A stretch of 64,000 nucleotides of DNA from the NCBI GenBank assembly GCA_014155875.1, contig JACEFZ010025810.1, positions 539,501 through 603,500 on the forward strand, in the 5' to 3' direction. The stretch's first letter is position 1. The number at the start of each line of letters is the position of its first letter. The position numbers and the translations under genes were made by a program. The notes beneath the pieces were generated by a model. It ran no database searches and was not told where the DNA came from. It saw only the letters and a program-made list of their open reading frames with translations. This DNA comes from Cepaea nemoralis. Lineage: Eukaryota; Mollusca; Gastropoda; Stylommatophora; Helicidae. Shown here piece after piece: positions 10,451 to 20,445 of this stretch.

Positions 10451-11454
10451 CGAGAATCTGAGGTTGATCTAGGCCGGCCAACAACAACAACTATCCACTG
10501 GCGGCATGCTGTAAGACAAATTATGAAGGTAATGGCCTACCACGGTCGTTGTCTGAACTTAATCAATTACAAGGGGCCTAACCTGGCCGTTGCCTGAACC
10601 TTGCCACTTTCAAGGGACTTGCCTCCAATTTAAGTTCAAGATTTTATCGGAAGTCAGAACTCGTTCAAGGTCAGGTCATCACTGGCCGTTGGCTGATACT
10701 AATCCATTTTTGGGCCTCGTCATTCCTATGACCCAAACACACCTAATCCATTTTTGGGCCTCGTCATTCCTATGACCCAAACACACCTAATCCATTTTTG
10801 GGCCTCGTCATTCCTATGACCCAAACACACCTAATCCATTTTTGGGCCTCGTCATTCCTATGACCCATTCCATACGACGTTGAAGTACCCAATTGAGAAT
10901 CAAGGAAGGGACCCAACCAGGGGTCGAAGATTGTCTGGCAGCCCATGAGATGTGACCCAACCAGGGGTTGAAAATTTTCTGGCAGCCCACGAGAAGGACG
11001 AAATCACCTGAGGGAAGAGAAGTGATATCTGAACTCCGCCACCTGAATTCCGAGACTAAATTTCACTTGATGCGGGCTCTGGTTGGTTGGTTGAACTAAA
11101 TCCGTCAGCTGGTAAAAGAAGGTAACGGATTAATTAAGGAAATAGACTCAGAGTAAAAGTTGTGTATTTCGAGGTCTCCCGTGATGTTCCGAATTTCTTA
11201 ATTAGAGTGGAGTACAGGACATTATGGTGGTTTAAGAAACAAATATCTACAAGGAACCTTCTGATTGCTACAAATTTGAGTTTTTTTATTGAGGACAGGG
11301 TTCATTCTTCCTATGCTCAGACAGGATATCGTTGGTGCTTCTTCTGATTAATGTAATATCTTACAATATTATAACCAACTGAATTGTGCTGTTTGGGATT
11401 TGGGAAATTGTAATTGTGTGATTGGTTGCTTGCTTTGTTTCTGTATTTTTCAGC
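10451..11454 (+). other. leader of element 1
   Basis: Non-coding. It contains the 44-bp tandem repeat (10701-10868), a 47-bp duplicated segment (around GACCCAACCAGGGG at 10910 and 10957) also found once in element 2, a donor-like CAGAGTAAAA at 11149-11158, and an acceptor-like TTTTTCAG ending at 11453 directly before the former gag ATG. Confidence 0.7.
10701..10868 (+). repeat. 44-bp tandem repeat, about 3.8 copies
   Basis: Units begin AATCCATTTTTGGGCCTCGT at 10701, 10745, 10789 and 10833 and are identical, so this is a recent expansion. Element 2 carries one diverged unit near 23028. Confidence 0.95.
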
Positions 11455-11676
11455 ATGGCGGAACAGAACACCTGAGCACAAGTTTTGACGTTAAATTAAG
11501 AAATTACAAAAATGAAATTGGTTACTTGTATAAATATTTCAGCTTAGAAGACTCAGCACAGCACATATTTCAGCTGAACTCAGGATAAGTTTTTTTTCCC
11601 AGGTACCAAAGAAGTATACAGAAGAAGAAGTGAAAATATTGTTTCAGCTGGATAGATATTTTCAAAGGAACTGAAT

Positions 11677-12846
11677 ATGAATTTCTTGTGCGGGGAGTTA
11701 CAACGGGTTAGCACATGGTTAGGAGAATTAAAGATGTCAATTACGGAGGTAGAGAATTTTCTGAAAACGTTGAAGAACAAAACAACTAGACAGGACCCTT
11801 ATAGAATTATGGTAGACAGTAATAGAGTAGGAAAGAATAACAGGAGACAGACATTGCTTAATAAAGACAGAAGACAATATGGTTATGACGAACCAAGGCC
11901 TGATCTATATAGAGTAAAAGACAGTGAAAACAGACGAAATAGTGAAAGCTCGGACTGGTATAGTAGTTATAAAAACAAAAATGGGCGTGAGAGAAACTTT
12001 TCAAGGAAATCATGGAACTGGCCCTCTCACAGTGCAACTGCTAGAAAAAGACGTGACGACTGGTTAGAGAAAAGACAAAGACAATATTTAAACTCAGGTG
12101 TAAGAGACAGAGTTGAACCAGTAAGTAAAATACAGAATAGTCCTAAAATGGTTGCGAATGTGACTAGTAGACAGGAAAAGAAGACGACGGTACTGGTAAA
12201 GAAAAGAAACCGAGAGACACAGACGCAGACAAGTAATACGGTAGAAAGTAGTACGCAGACTCAGGTACAATCAGTCAGCAAGATAACAAAGGGAACTCAA
12301 ACGGATGTAATAGAGACTCAGTCAAAACCAACTCATTTGACTAAGAGAGACAAGGTTGAAGTTAGGAAAGATGGACAGACAAGGACCAAGGACGAAAGGA
12401 AGTCAATGAAGAAAAGTGTTAGTATGGTTGTAAATAGAGGTAGTACCATGTCAACTTCTTCAGCTATAGACAAGAAACTAATTCCCAAATGGTGTAGGAA
12501 TATTAGCTGTCAGAGTTCAAGTTACGGAGAAGATATTCCTACAGCCGAATATTATAGTGATGCTGAATCAGATATTATTACAGATGATTCGGAGAATGAG
12601 AGTGTTACACTACGGACAGGTCCTGAATCAAGGCGTGATGTTCCCTCATATGGAATAGTTGCTGGTAGACAGACGGACAGAGTTTTGGGTAGTGACTCTT
12701 TGAAACAAAATACGGGTTTATATGACAAGACAGTAGGGAAGGCTAAGGGACGAAGACCGAGAAAGAGAAAGAAAGTCAGACGTTTTAGGGACGACAATAG
12801 GAATAGAGCCGACGTGTTTGCAGTAAACTATAACGAATCTGATTAA
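11677..12846 (+). CDS. element 1 ORF1, basic protein of unknown function with TQT motifs
   Basis: 389 residues, and I recognise no family. The frame has a stop eight codons before the Met. Residues 1-35 look helical (LQRVSTWLGELKMSITEVENF). Residues 36-175 are very basic and Arg/Asn/Ser-rich, with aromatic SDWYSSY and KSWNWPSH. Residues 179-210 carry three TQT motifs: RETQTQT, SSTQTQ, KGTQTD. Residues 245-310 include an acidic stretch (EYYSDAESDIITDDSENE). The C-terminus has a KGRRPRKRKKVRRF cluster like a nuclear localisation or RNA-binding signal. It lies where gag would be in element 2 but has no CCHC knuckle. An RNA-binding or gag-substitute role is possible but is inference. Confidence 0.6.
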   Translation: MNFLCGELQRVSTWLGELKMSITEVENFLKTLKNKTTRQDPYRIMVDSNRVGKNNRRQTLLNKDRRQYGYDEPRPDLYRVKDSENRRNSESSDWYSSYKNKNGRERNFSRKSWNWPSHSATARKRRDDWLEKRQRQYLNSGVRDRVEPVSKIQNSPKMVANVTSRQEKKTTVLVKKRNRETQTQTSNTVESSTQTQVQSVSKITKGTQTDVIETQSKPTHLTKRDKVEVRKDGQTRTKDERKSMKKSVSMVVNRGSTMSTSSAIDKKLIPKWCRNISCQSSSYGEDIPTAEYYSDAESDIITDDSENESVTLRTGPESRRDVPSYGIVAGRQTDRVLGSDSLKQNTGLYDKTVGKAKGRRPRKRKKVRRFRDDNRNRADVFAVNYNESD

Positions 12847-12861
12847 GGAACTATAATTAGT

Positions 12862-13170
12862 GTGTCATCTGAAGACGAGATGGGAAGGTATAAACGTTAC
12901 GTAAGGTACACAGGAAACAGTGAGCAGACTGACGCAAATATAGGAAATAGAAGGAACTCATTTAAGAACAAGAATAGTGGTAGACAGTTAGCGGGAATTT
13001 ATTCAACGACAGAAAATGATTTAAGAAAAATAGAAGACCTTAGGACCTTAAGACCTGAATACTTTAACAGGTTGACAACAGATAGTGATGATGACATTAT
13101 AACGGAAAGACGAGTGAATGTATTGAAAGACAGTGAAGTGTTTAATTTGGACACACTATATAACGGTTAA
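12862..13170 (+). CDS. element 1 ORF2, small polar protein
   Basis: 102 residues from a first in-frame Met, 15 bp after ORF1 and in a different frame. Composition is like ORF1 (MGRYKRYVRYTGN, NRRNSFKNKNSGRQ, then an acidic TDSDDDII), so it may be the shifted C-terminal continuation of ORF1. It ends DTLYNG before a stop. No known domain seen. Confidence 0.45.
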   Translation: MSSEDEMGRYKRYVRYTGNSEQTDANIGNRRNSFKNKNSGRQLAGIYSTTENDLRKIEDLRTLRPEYFNRLTTDSDDDIITERRVNVLKDSEVFNLDTLYNG

Positions 13171-15673
13171 AATTCCTTGGGTGAAGAAGGAAAATGAAAT
13201 AGGTCTGGCTTATGAGAAGAACCCCGGTTTGAGAGTATAGGTATATGAGCTGTCTAAAATAGGCAGATAAATTTTGTTGGTGATAAGGAAGTACGGCAAA
13301 TGATATTCCACGTGGATTACGTAATACAGGATATCGTCTGTTTGGTAGCGAGGTAGAGAGAGTATGTTAAGTAAAATAGGGTAGATTCGGGACAGAATTA
13401 ATAGAGGGTGAGAGATATGTTAGGCATGAATATTAGTATTAGAAATAGTTTGACTCAGAGTTATGACGTGAAGTCCGAGATAGTTTCGCTTGTTGGTTGG
13501 AGAAGAAAGAATAGTATTGTTGACAGGTGAACCGAGAGTGTCTGGTGAGGTGATATAGACTGAGGAGGCACTGAGTATCCTGTGTGTAAAGTAGACAGTT
13601 GAATGTAACAATTAAGACTGTAGTAGTTACGTCGTGCTTGCGGAGAAAGAAGAAAGTGTTGTGTGTGGAGAAGTATAGAATGATAGTTACGAGATTAGGG
13701 ATCTGTTGGAATGAGGTTTGTTTTGAAGAAATAGTAGATAGTGCTGTGAAAACAATATAAGTTGCGAGATTGTCATGTATAGGGTCTGACCTTCGTATAG
13801 AAGTAGAGATATAAGAAAGCAGTGAATTGAGAGAGTCCTCTGGAATAATTCATCTAGTTGTGCGTTGTTCGTACGTGAGTATAACTGTACTCGAACGGTT
13901 GTTCGTCGTAAGGAAGGAAGTAGGAGAGAGGTGTGAAAGTACATAGATAAAATATAAGAGTGGCGTTAACATGTCTTGTGTCAATGTGTTTTGAGGAGAT
14001 CAATACGTGTTGATATGTGGTGAATGATTGCTGGAATGTTGAGGTGGCGTCTAAAGTGCTTTTTGTAGTAATAGAAGGGACATGTTAGATTGTCGTGATG
14101 CAAAAGTAGTCGTGAGATGAGAGCGAGGTTGTGTATCATTGTCCGTGTGAATATGAGAAGAGTGATTGATAAGTCCAGAGAATTGAATAGCCTTGTTACA
14201 CCAGTTGTCAATATCAATTGTTTCGTTTCGTTTAGCTGAGTTCTTGTTGGTTGTTCTTCGTTAGCTATAGTCGTCGCCTCTGTTTTGGTTGTGCTAAAGT
14301 GTGATGTCTTTTGTTTGGAATGTGTGATCTTGGAAGGAAATTGTGGAAGTAGTATGACAGGTTGTCGGAAAGAGAGTTAATATTGTGACTGACGTTTCAT
14401 AAAACATCTTTAGTATTCTTGACAGGAAAACGTCGAAGCAGGAGTGCCTAATACGGAGATGTGAGAAAAATGAGGTCCGTTGTCAGTTATAACTGACATG
14501 AGTTGCTGTTCTGAAAGAATCCTGATAAATAGGAGTGAAAGATACGAAAATAAACAAGGTGAGGTAAATGAAAATTAGAAAGGGTGTTTCGACTGGTTTG
14601 ACTGTCGTCACGATGTGAAAAGGATAGGAGAGAATTGAGGTAATGGTGCTGAGATACAGAAAGTACTGATGCAAAAGAATGAAATATTAATTGCGTCGGA
14701 TAGATGAGAAACTTAAAAGTTGAATTAGTTATCAGGACAGGAAGTAGATGTGTTGGTGAGAGGTCTATACTAGATAGACAAAGTTTTGTTGGACGTAGGA
14801 GGATGGAGATACTGTAGTTAACAGTAGTGATTAATAAGTTTGGTACAAAGCCAAGGGAAACAATTGGTGTGTCGAGCCACAGGTACAGTTTCTATTGATA
14901 AATAGTGACGGCTGGTACATTGAGATGACATTGGAATAATCGCCACATAATAGAATAAATGTGTCGACCTGTAGTTTACAGTGCTGGCTTAAGAGAATGT
15001 TCTAGATATGGGGATGTATTAGGAGTGAGGCTGGAACAAGATAGAAAATTGTGAGGGGAGATAATCAATGTTTGACTTCCAGAAAAAGGAACGGTCAGTT
15101 GTTGAGTAGTGATTTTGCTTGGAGGGGAACAAGTATGGTTCCGCATTATGATGGTCTGTAGATAACAGATAGATATTTGTATATATGTATATACGTATTA
15201 ATGCTTGGTATGGAGTTGTTTGTTATATGACTTGGCTAAATAGATAGGTATTACATTGGTTAGCAAAGGAGGCCAATGTTGCTGGGTCACTTTACGTAAT
15301 AATTTGAAGGGAGTTGTATTTTTTTTTGAAAACCTTATCTTTGTTTTATTCCCTCATGTATAAAGTTTTTTTTGCTTGATTTGGTCCTGTAAAATGATTG
15401 TTATTATTTTAGAATAGGTTATTGTCTTCGTAGACCTTTATGTGTAAACTACTGGTCCGTAAAAGAGACCAGTAGTAGTAGAAAAAATAGATTAGGATGT
15501 ATGTTGTATTATTTTAATCATCGTCACCATCATCATCACTATCATCATCATACTTTTAGTTGAATTGCGGGGAAACATAAATGAATGTTACAAAAAAATT
15601 TGGGGGGGGGATTTGATGTCCTGTTGTGATTTTATTTCACTGTTTTGTGTGTTAAATAGTAGTTAATTAAGTT
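13171..15673 (+). other. element 1 internal non-coding region, C-poor sense strand
   Basis: No frame above chance. The sense strand is G/A/T-rich and poor in C. Parts align by eye with element 2's 3' region: TTACTGGTCC-type ACTACTGGTCCGTAAAAGAGACCAG here near 15450 and ACTATTGGTCCGTAAAAGTGTCC near 29590, so this is ancestral 3' untranslated sequence. Confidence 0.6.
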
Positions 15674-15853
15674 ATGTTTAATTTACAAGGTTTTCGTAAA
15701 GACAATACAGGGGGCTTTAATTATGACCCTTCGTTCAGAAAAGAGTTCATAAAACTACGGAGAACTAATAGAGAGACACATTCTCTTTGTGAAGAAGTTC
15801 ATAGATGTTTTGATGCTTTGATTATCAGCGTAGAAAGGTTAAAGTGGCTATGA
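15674..15853 (+). CDS. element 1 small ORF (59 aa)
   Basis: ATG to TGA, beginning MFNLQGFRKDNTGGFNYDPS and ending VERLKWL. Predicted mostly helical, with two cysteines. The matching place in element 2 (near 29815-29850, sharing TTCGTTCAGAAAAGAGTT) is interrupted by stops, so it is either unique to element 1 or chance. No family recognised. Confidence 0.3.
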   Translation: MFNLQGFRKDNTGGFNYDPSFRKEFIKLRRTNRETHSLCEEVHRCFDALIISVERLKWL

Positions 15854-17274
15854 ACTGTAGACGGGGTTACTACACAAGTAAAATGGTTATGGTAAAGTCA
15901 TTATTAGAAAAACATGGGATTGGAAGCCACATGGGAGGAGAAAAGATTAATGAATATAGTAGTAGAAAAAAAGAGGGGAAAGTTTTGAACATAGTTTCCG
16001 GGGGGTCTGAAGAGCCATGATATACACGAGATTGCTGGGTTATAGAAGAATAAGAAAATTACCCCAAATGAAGAGTAAACATGAATTGGATCCATGTTTG
16101 ACTAGACACTGTGGATAACTGTATAATAGAAAAGGGTAAAGTGTGTAAATGATAAATGAACATAAGGGGAGACATAGGGACATGGGGTGTTTGTGGGTCC
16201 GTAATAAAGGGACTGAGATTAAAGTTGATTACAAGCAGTCACAGACATGAGTGGTTATTTTTGCTGCTGTAGATTACGGCATGAATTATGAATTGAGAGG
16301 TGGAAGATTTTAGAGAGACATTGGGTTACATAGCCTGGGCAGGATGTAAATGTTTATAAGTGGGTCAGATTACAATGTTGTGTTTGATGGTTAATATTTA
16401 AGGGGAGATTTCAAGGTTACTAGGTTGCTGTTGATAACGGCATAAGTGGAGCATTTTAGTAGATATGCCCATAAAAAATGGACATTAAGAGAGAACCTGA
16501 GGTATTGGAGAAGATTACTTATACGAGGTGATGAGGTTATGTGAGGTGTTGTGTTGGAGGAGGTCTTAAGGGATAATAGACCTTTTTAATTGTGTCTTCG
16601 GGATGTGTTTTATGGTTTACATTACAATGTGAGGTTGAGGGTAGGTAGTGTATGTTATAAAGACACTTAGAAGTGAAGAATATTTTTGGATGATGGTTGG
16701 TAATTGATGCTGTAGATAGCAGCGTAAACTGTTACCATAATGAGTGGTACTGGGGGAGATATAGTGGTTTAGAATTTATTGCATAAATTCTCAAAGAACA
16801 TAGGGGTGTAAAGGGGTGTGTGATTTAGGTGAATGTTGTTTTTTTTTGAAAGAGTTCTATTTCTTCTTTTAAGTTCCGGTGGCCACCGATTCTTTGTCTT
16901 CCTATCGTGTGAAAGTAATTTCAGCTTAGTTGAAAGTGGGGGATTTGTAGCGTTGGTGATAAAATAAGGAGTTGGTTAGAGTTGAGTTTGAAATTTTAAG
17001 CAGATTGCTTATGAGGAAGGAGTATTTAAGAAGACGTGTTATGATGTTATTGTATATAGTTGAAATTGAAATGTTATGTAAATATCTTATGGTTGGTTGA
17101 AGGGCCGGAAACGAAGAAGAAGTGGGTTGACTATATAAAAAGGGAAAAAGTAAAGAAATTGAATATTCATTTAAGTTAGAGTTGATTTTAGGAAGGTTAG
17201 AAGACAAAGAGGGAATGGAGTATGGGGATTTAGAGTAAAGATTTTTCCTTTATAAGGAAAATTCTTTATTAAAC
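15854..17274 (+). other. element 1 3' non-coding region
   Basis: No coding frame supported. From about 17180 to the LTR it is nearly identical to element 2 (GGAAGGTTAGAAGACAAAGA). It includes the palindrome TTTTCCTT-TAT-AAGGAAAA at 17243-17261. Confidence 0.6.
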
Positions 17275-17283
17275 ATGGGGAGG
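17275..17283 (+). promoter_or_regulatory. polypurine tract of element 1
   Basis: ATGGGGAGG directly before the TGTAACAG LTR start, identical in element 2. Primer for plus-strand DNA. Confidence 0.8.
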
Positions 17284-17505
17284 TGTAACAGTATTGGGTA
17301 TAATTAGGATCTAGTGGGAAACACAGATACAGCACGATTGAGCATTGAGACTGAAAGGGGTGGGAGATGCTCAATCGTGACGTATTATGTTGTTAAGGTT
17401 AGTCAACATCCGATAGTCCAGCTGAGAAGACACGGCTTGTCATCTTGAGAATAAAGTATAAAGTTTTAGTCCAGACCAAGTCTTGTTACTTCATTTGACA
17501 CTACT

Positions 17506-17508
<3 letters not shown>
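17284..17508 (+). mobile_element. 3' LTR of element 1
   Basis: 225 bp, TGTAACAG to CTACTACA. Contains the 13-bp stem-loop (17333-17379) and an AATAAA-like GAATAAAG near 17450. It is followed at once by the (AG)n of the mariner target. Confidence 0.9.
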
Positions 17509-17581
<73 letters not shown>

Positions 17582-17652
17582 ATGCAATGGAAGCATGCTA
17601 GATCACCAAAAGCCAAAAAATTCAAGTTACAGGTTTCCGCTGGTATGGTTAT
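17509..17652 (+). repeat. (GA)n plus 72-bp mariner segment, second copy
   Basis: About 72 bp of GA followed by CATGCAATGGAAGCATGC through GGTATGGTTAT, identical to 10148-10219. Far longer than an LTR target-site duplication. Confidence 0.95.
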
Positions 17653-18230
17653 GCTGAGGGCAATTTTTGACCATGAAGGGCTACTGTTGGCCGACTTTAA
17701 AGAACCTGGTGTCAACATCAACTCTACCCACTACTTGCAAACAATAGACAAGCTGCAAAAAGCCATCAAGAATAAACGACCCGGCATGCTTTCTCGCGGT
17801 GTGATTTGTTGCACGTTGCTCGTCCGCATGTTGCAAAGATTGTGCAGGAAGCATTAGCTTAGAAGAAGTGGGAAATTCTGCAACATCCAGCCTATAGATG
17901 TGATTTGTCACCATGTGATTTTCATTTGTTCGGACCTCTAAAAAAACTCTCAAGGGGCAACGATTTCATACAGATGCAGACGTAATGAACGCGGCAAACA
18001 CTTGGTTCAGTGAGCAACCACAATCCTGTTTTGCGGACGGCATTCGCCGCCTACCTAAGCAAGGGGATGCTTGCCTGAACGCCTACGGCGACTTCTTCTG
18101 ACCAAGCTATGGTGCATAATTCATTCAAAATGAATGCTTTGTTTAAATGTTTAATTCACCCACACCTATTAATGTTTCTTTCATGCTGTTGTAATAAAGC
18201 CATTGGAACGGGTTTCAAATGAACGACCCC
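17581..18230 (+). pseudogene. mariner-like transposase, C-terminal half
   Basis: Continues the copy broken at 10219. The first frame reads SMQWKHARSPKAKKF, AGMVMLRAIFDHEG, then LQTIDKLQKAIKNKRPGM. After a frameshift near the HDNARPH block: ARPHVAKIVQEALA. Then EILQHPAYRCDLSPCDFHLF, the third catalytic block, and finally AYGDFF at the stop near 18103. Several shifts and a stop show it is dead. A possible terminal repeat lies near 18205-18235 but no partner was found. Confidence 0.85.
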
Positions 18231-18408
18231 TATATAAGTGAGGAGACCTTGTGTTGTCAAGTGCAGACATTTCAGAAGCACCGACACACACACGAATAAG
18301 AACAATCAATAACCCAAACCCAGGTTTTCAGTTCTGTTAAAAAAAACAAAAAAAACAACAGCAGTAAAATTCTGGTACTGACAGCGATGTCCTGAAAATA
18401 GGATATGC

Positions 18409-18466
<58 letters not shown>

Positions 18467-18604
18467 AAGGAGCGGGTGGTTGAGAATATCCCCTCTCACA
18501 TATCGTGAGTCGTATGTTCACTTCTCGCTAGTCTTTGGGTAAATTCTACATTAGCGACTGTTTGGGCAAGCGACCTTTATTCCACAGTCAAGGAAAAAAA
18601 ATCA
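18231..18604. other. unassigned sequence with (CAA)n
   Basis: Holds the (CAA)n run and poly-A-rich tracts; nothing else seen. Confidence 0.4.
18411..18466. repeat. (CAA)n microsatellite
   Basis: About 56 bp of CAA. It gives false Leu- or Val-rich frames on the minus strand. Confidence 0.97.
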
Positions 18605-18815
18605 TTCTCCCAATCATCATCATCATGCGCCATACCGGTATGCGTGGGGTGGTCACTTTTCGTCATCTAGCAGGATCATCAGAGTCGTGGACCAGCTTCG
18701 TTTTCCTGACTCAACCATACCACTTAGCCAAGCCATCCAGATATTTTCTTCTCTGTCTTCCCCTTGTTCTTTTCCCCTCAAACTTGCCAGATGTCACCAA
18801 GTTCTCTAATTCATA
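18605..18815 (-). pseudogene. EN-RT LINE 3' fragment (family 3)
   Basis: Aligns by eye with 51157-51290 (shared GTCACCAAGTTCTC, AAGCCATCCAGATATTT, CAGAGTCGTGGA). The minus strand ends in (ATG)n near 18620, the tail seen for this family. Confidence 0.7.
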
Positions 18816-19325
18816 AAAAAAAAAAAAAATAAGTTCGCGGTTTTCATTTGCTTCCTGTAGGACTTGCTAATTGGTGTTTCTACTCTTCCATTACACACCG
18901 ATAATGGTAAAGAAGTCGTAACGAAAACAAAGAACACAAACAGAATTGATACATTCAACGTGTAAATGACACTTACCATCGATCCCTAAATGACCTTTTA
19001 GACGGCCTTCTTTAGACGGCTCAAACTTGTCGATAATCTCTAAACACTTGTCTTTTAAAACCCGTTGCATCTGTCAAGTGAAGAGAAGTGAAAACAGAAA
19101 TTAGTTTCATAATGCCGGGTGTATCCATGCCAACCAACGACACAACTGAACTGTGTTTTCAAAGGAACAGTAGATGTAAGCCCGACGAACGTTCAGTACT
19201 TCGGGGTTTTATCTTTCACTCGTTAATTATTCATTCAGATGTCAAGAGACTAGTGGACAGGTGAACTTTAGTGAGCGTGTATATTAACCATATTCTATCA
19301 TCTGCAACGGCTATATAAATCCAAT
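18816..19325. other. unassigned sequence
   Basis: Begins with a 14-base A-run; otherwise nothing recognised. Confidence 0.4.
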
Positions 19326-20030
19326 ATATCGGCCTCTTGTACCCTTTAGTTCGCAGTGGGGTATAGGGTTCTCAACCAGGTCACAGCAAGACGTCCTATC
19401 TTCTGCTATCTCCTGCAGCTCAGCCCACGACTTGCCCGCACCACTCCACATTCACACATACCTGCAGCTCAGCCCACGACTTGCCCGCACCACTCCACAT
19501 TCACACATACCTGCAGCTCAGCCCACGACTTGCCCGCACCACTCCACATTCACACATACCTGCAGCTCAGCCCACGACTTGCCCGCACCACTCCACATTC
19601 ACACATACCTGCAGCTCAGCCCACGACTTGCCCGCACCACTCCACATTCACACATACCTGCATCTCAGCCCACGACTTGCCCGCACCACTCCACATTCAC
19701 ACATACCTGCAGCTCAGCCCACGACTTGCCCGCACCACTCCACATTCACACATACCTGCAGCTCAGCCCACGACTTGCCCGCACCACTCCACATTCACAC
19801 ATACCTGCAGCTCAGCCCACGACTTGCCCGCACCACTCCACATTCACACATACCTGCAGCTCAGCCCACGACTTGCCCGCACCACTCCACATTCACACAT
19901 ACCTGCAGCTCAGCCCACGACTTGCCCGCACCACTCCACATTCACACATACCTGCAGCTCAGCCCACGACTTGCCCGCACCACTCCACATTCACACATAC
20001 GAGGTATTAGTTCTAACATTCCCGCTGTCA
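19326..20030 (-). pseudogene. EN-RT LINE 3' fragment carrying a 49-bp tandem expansion
   Basis: Outside the repeat the minus strand reads ..GKSWAELQEIAEDRTS..DLVENP, the C-terminus of an EN-RT LINE ('W..L...A.DR..WR..V'). A single-copy relative lies at 31430-31575, so the array grew inside the LINE. Confidence 0.6.
19413..20000. repeat. 49-bp tandem repeat, exactly 12 copies
   Basis: Unit begins CTGCAGCTCAGCCCACGACT and is 49 bp. 588 bp = 12 x 49. All units appear identical except one with CTGCATCT near 19658. Because 49 is not a multiple of three, all three plus frames are open across it, giving repetitive 190-235 aa frames that are artefacts. Confidence 0.97.
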
Positions 20031-20201
20031 ATTCTGGAGATTTTCCTACACGAAAGTGGATAAATCGGCGATCGAGACTAGTCTCGTCTATAAGATATCA
20101 ATTAGGGAACCCCTTGAGCCACCAAGACAGTTCATAAACACACACGCATTGTTTAGCGCTCATAGAAGAAGAAGAAGGAAGTAGAGCTATAGGAAGCACT
20201 A
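20031..20201. other. unassigned sequence
   Basis: Nothing recognised apart from a short GAA run at 20166-20178. Confidence 0.4.
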
Positions 20202-20210
20202 GATACATAA

Positions 20211-20445
20211 GCCGGCTTCGTGGCTTAGAGGTTATGACTTTTCTCCGTAATCTCGTATACTCTCGTCGGTAACGTGATGACGGTTCAAATCAGCAGTGGT
20301 TCGAATCGCATCGGTGACCTACGGGGTATGTGAGCCGGCCGCTCAGAAAGCAATGGCAAACTACTGAGCGTAATCTTGCCAAGAGATCAACATACAGCTG
20401 AAAGATGCTGGTGTTGACAGCTAAGTCCTGTAAAGGATATGCTAA
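20211..20445 (+). mobile_element. tRNA-derived SINE, family A (reference copy)
   Basis: Head GCCGGCTTCGTGGCTTAGAGG with A box TGGCTTAGAGG (20221-20231), and two B-box-like motifs, GGTTCAAATCA (20282) and GGTTCGAATCG (20298-20308). The body has CAGAAAGCAATGGCAAACTA and the 3' end is TCCTGTAAAGGATATGC. Approximate duplication GATACATAA / GATAACATAA at 20202 and 20460. Transcription would be by RNA polymerase III, with mobilisation by a LINE. Confidence 0.88.

Larger units (their letters stand above)
10217..17508 (+). mobile_element. non-autonomous LTR retrotransposon (element 1)
   Basis: About 7.3 kb bounded by a truncated 5' LTR and a full 3' LTR, with primer site, leader, polypurine tract and 3' non-coding region all related to element 2 (22117-31137). 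The gag start is recognisable (ATGGCGGAACAGAACACC) but stops after six codons, and no PR, RT, RH or INT remains. The space is filled by a 389-aa ORF, a 102-aa ORF and a 59-aa ORF plus long C-poor non-coding sequence. LTRs are nearly identical over their shared length, so insertion was recent. Replication would need proteins in trans, presumably from element 2 relatives. Confidence 0.85.

Noticed and set aside
10217..17508. Element 1 as an endogenous retrovirus with an envelope gene
   Set aside because: None of its ORFs shows a signal peptide, membrane segment or cysteine-rich ectodomain; ORF1 is basic and polar throughout.
19356..20137. Three overlapping 190-235 aa plus-strand frames rich in His, Thr, Pro
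   Set aside because: They are the three frames of a 49-bp tandem repeat, whose length is not a multiple of three; no codon-level constraint is possible.
20298..20308. Functional tRNA genes at A/B-box sites (20221, 51080, 60690, 21690)
   Set aside because: Boxes are followed by non-tRNA bodies and tails, several with target duplications, and no full cloverleaf or anticodon arm could be formed by eye; they are SINE heads.
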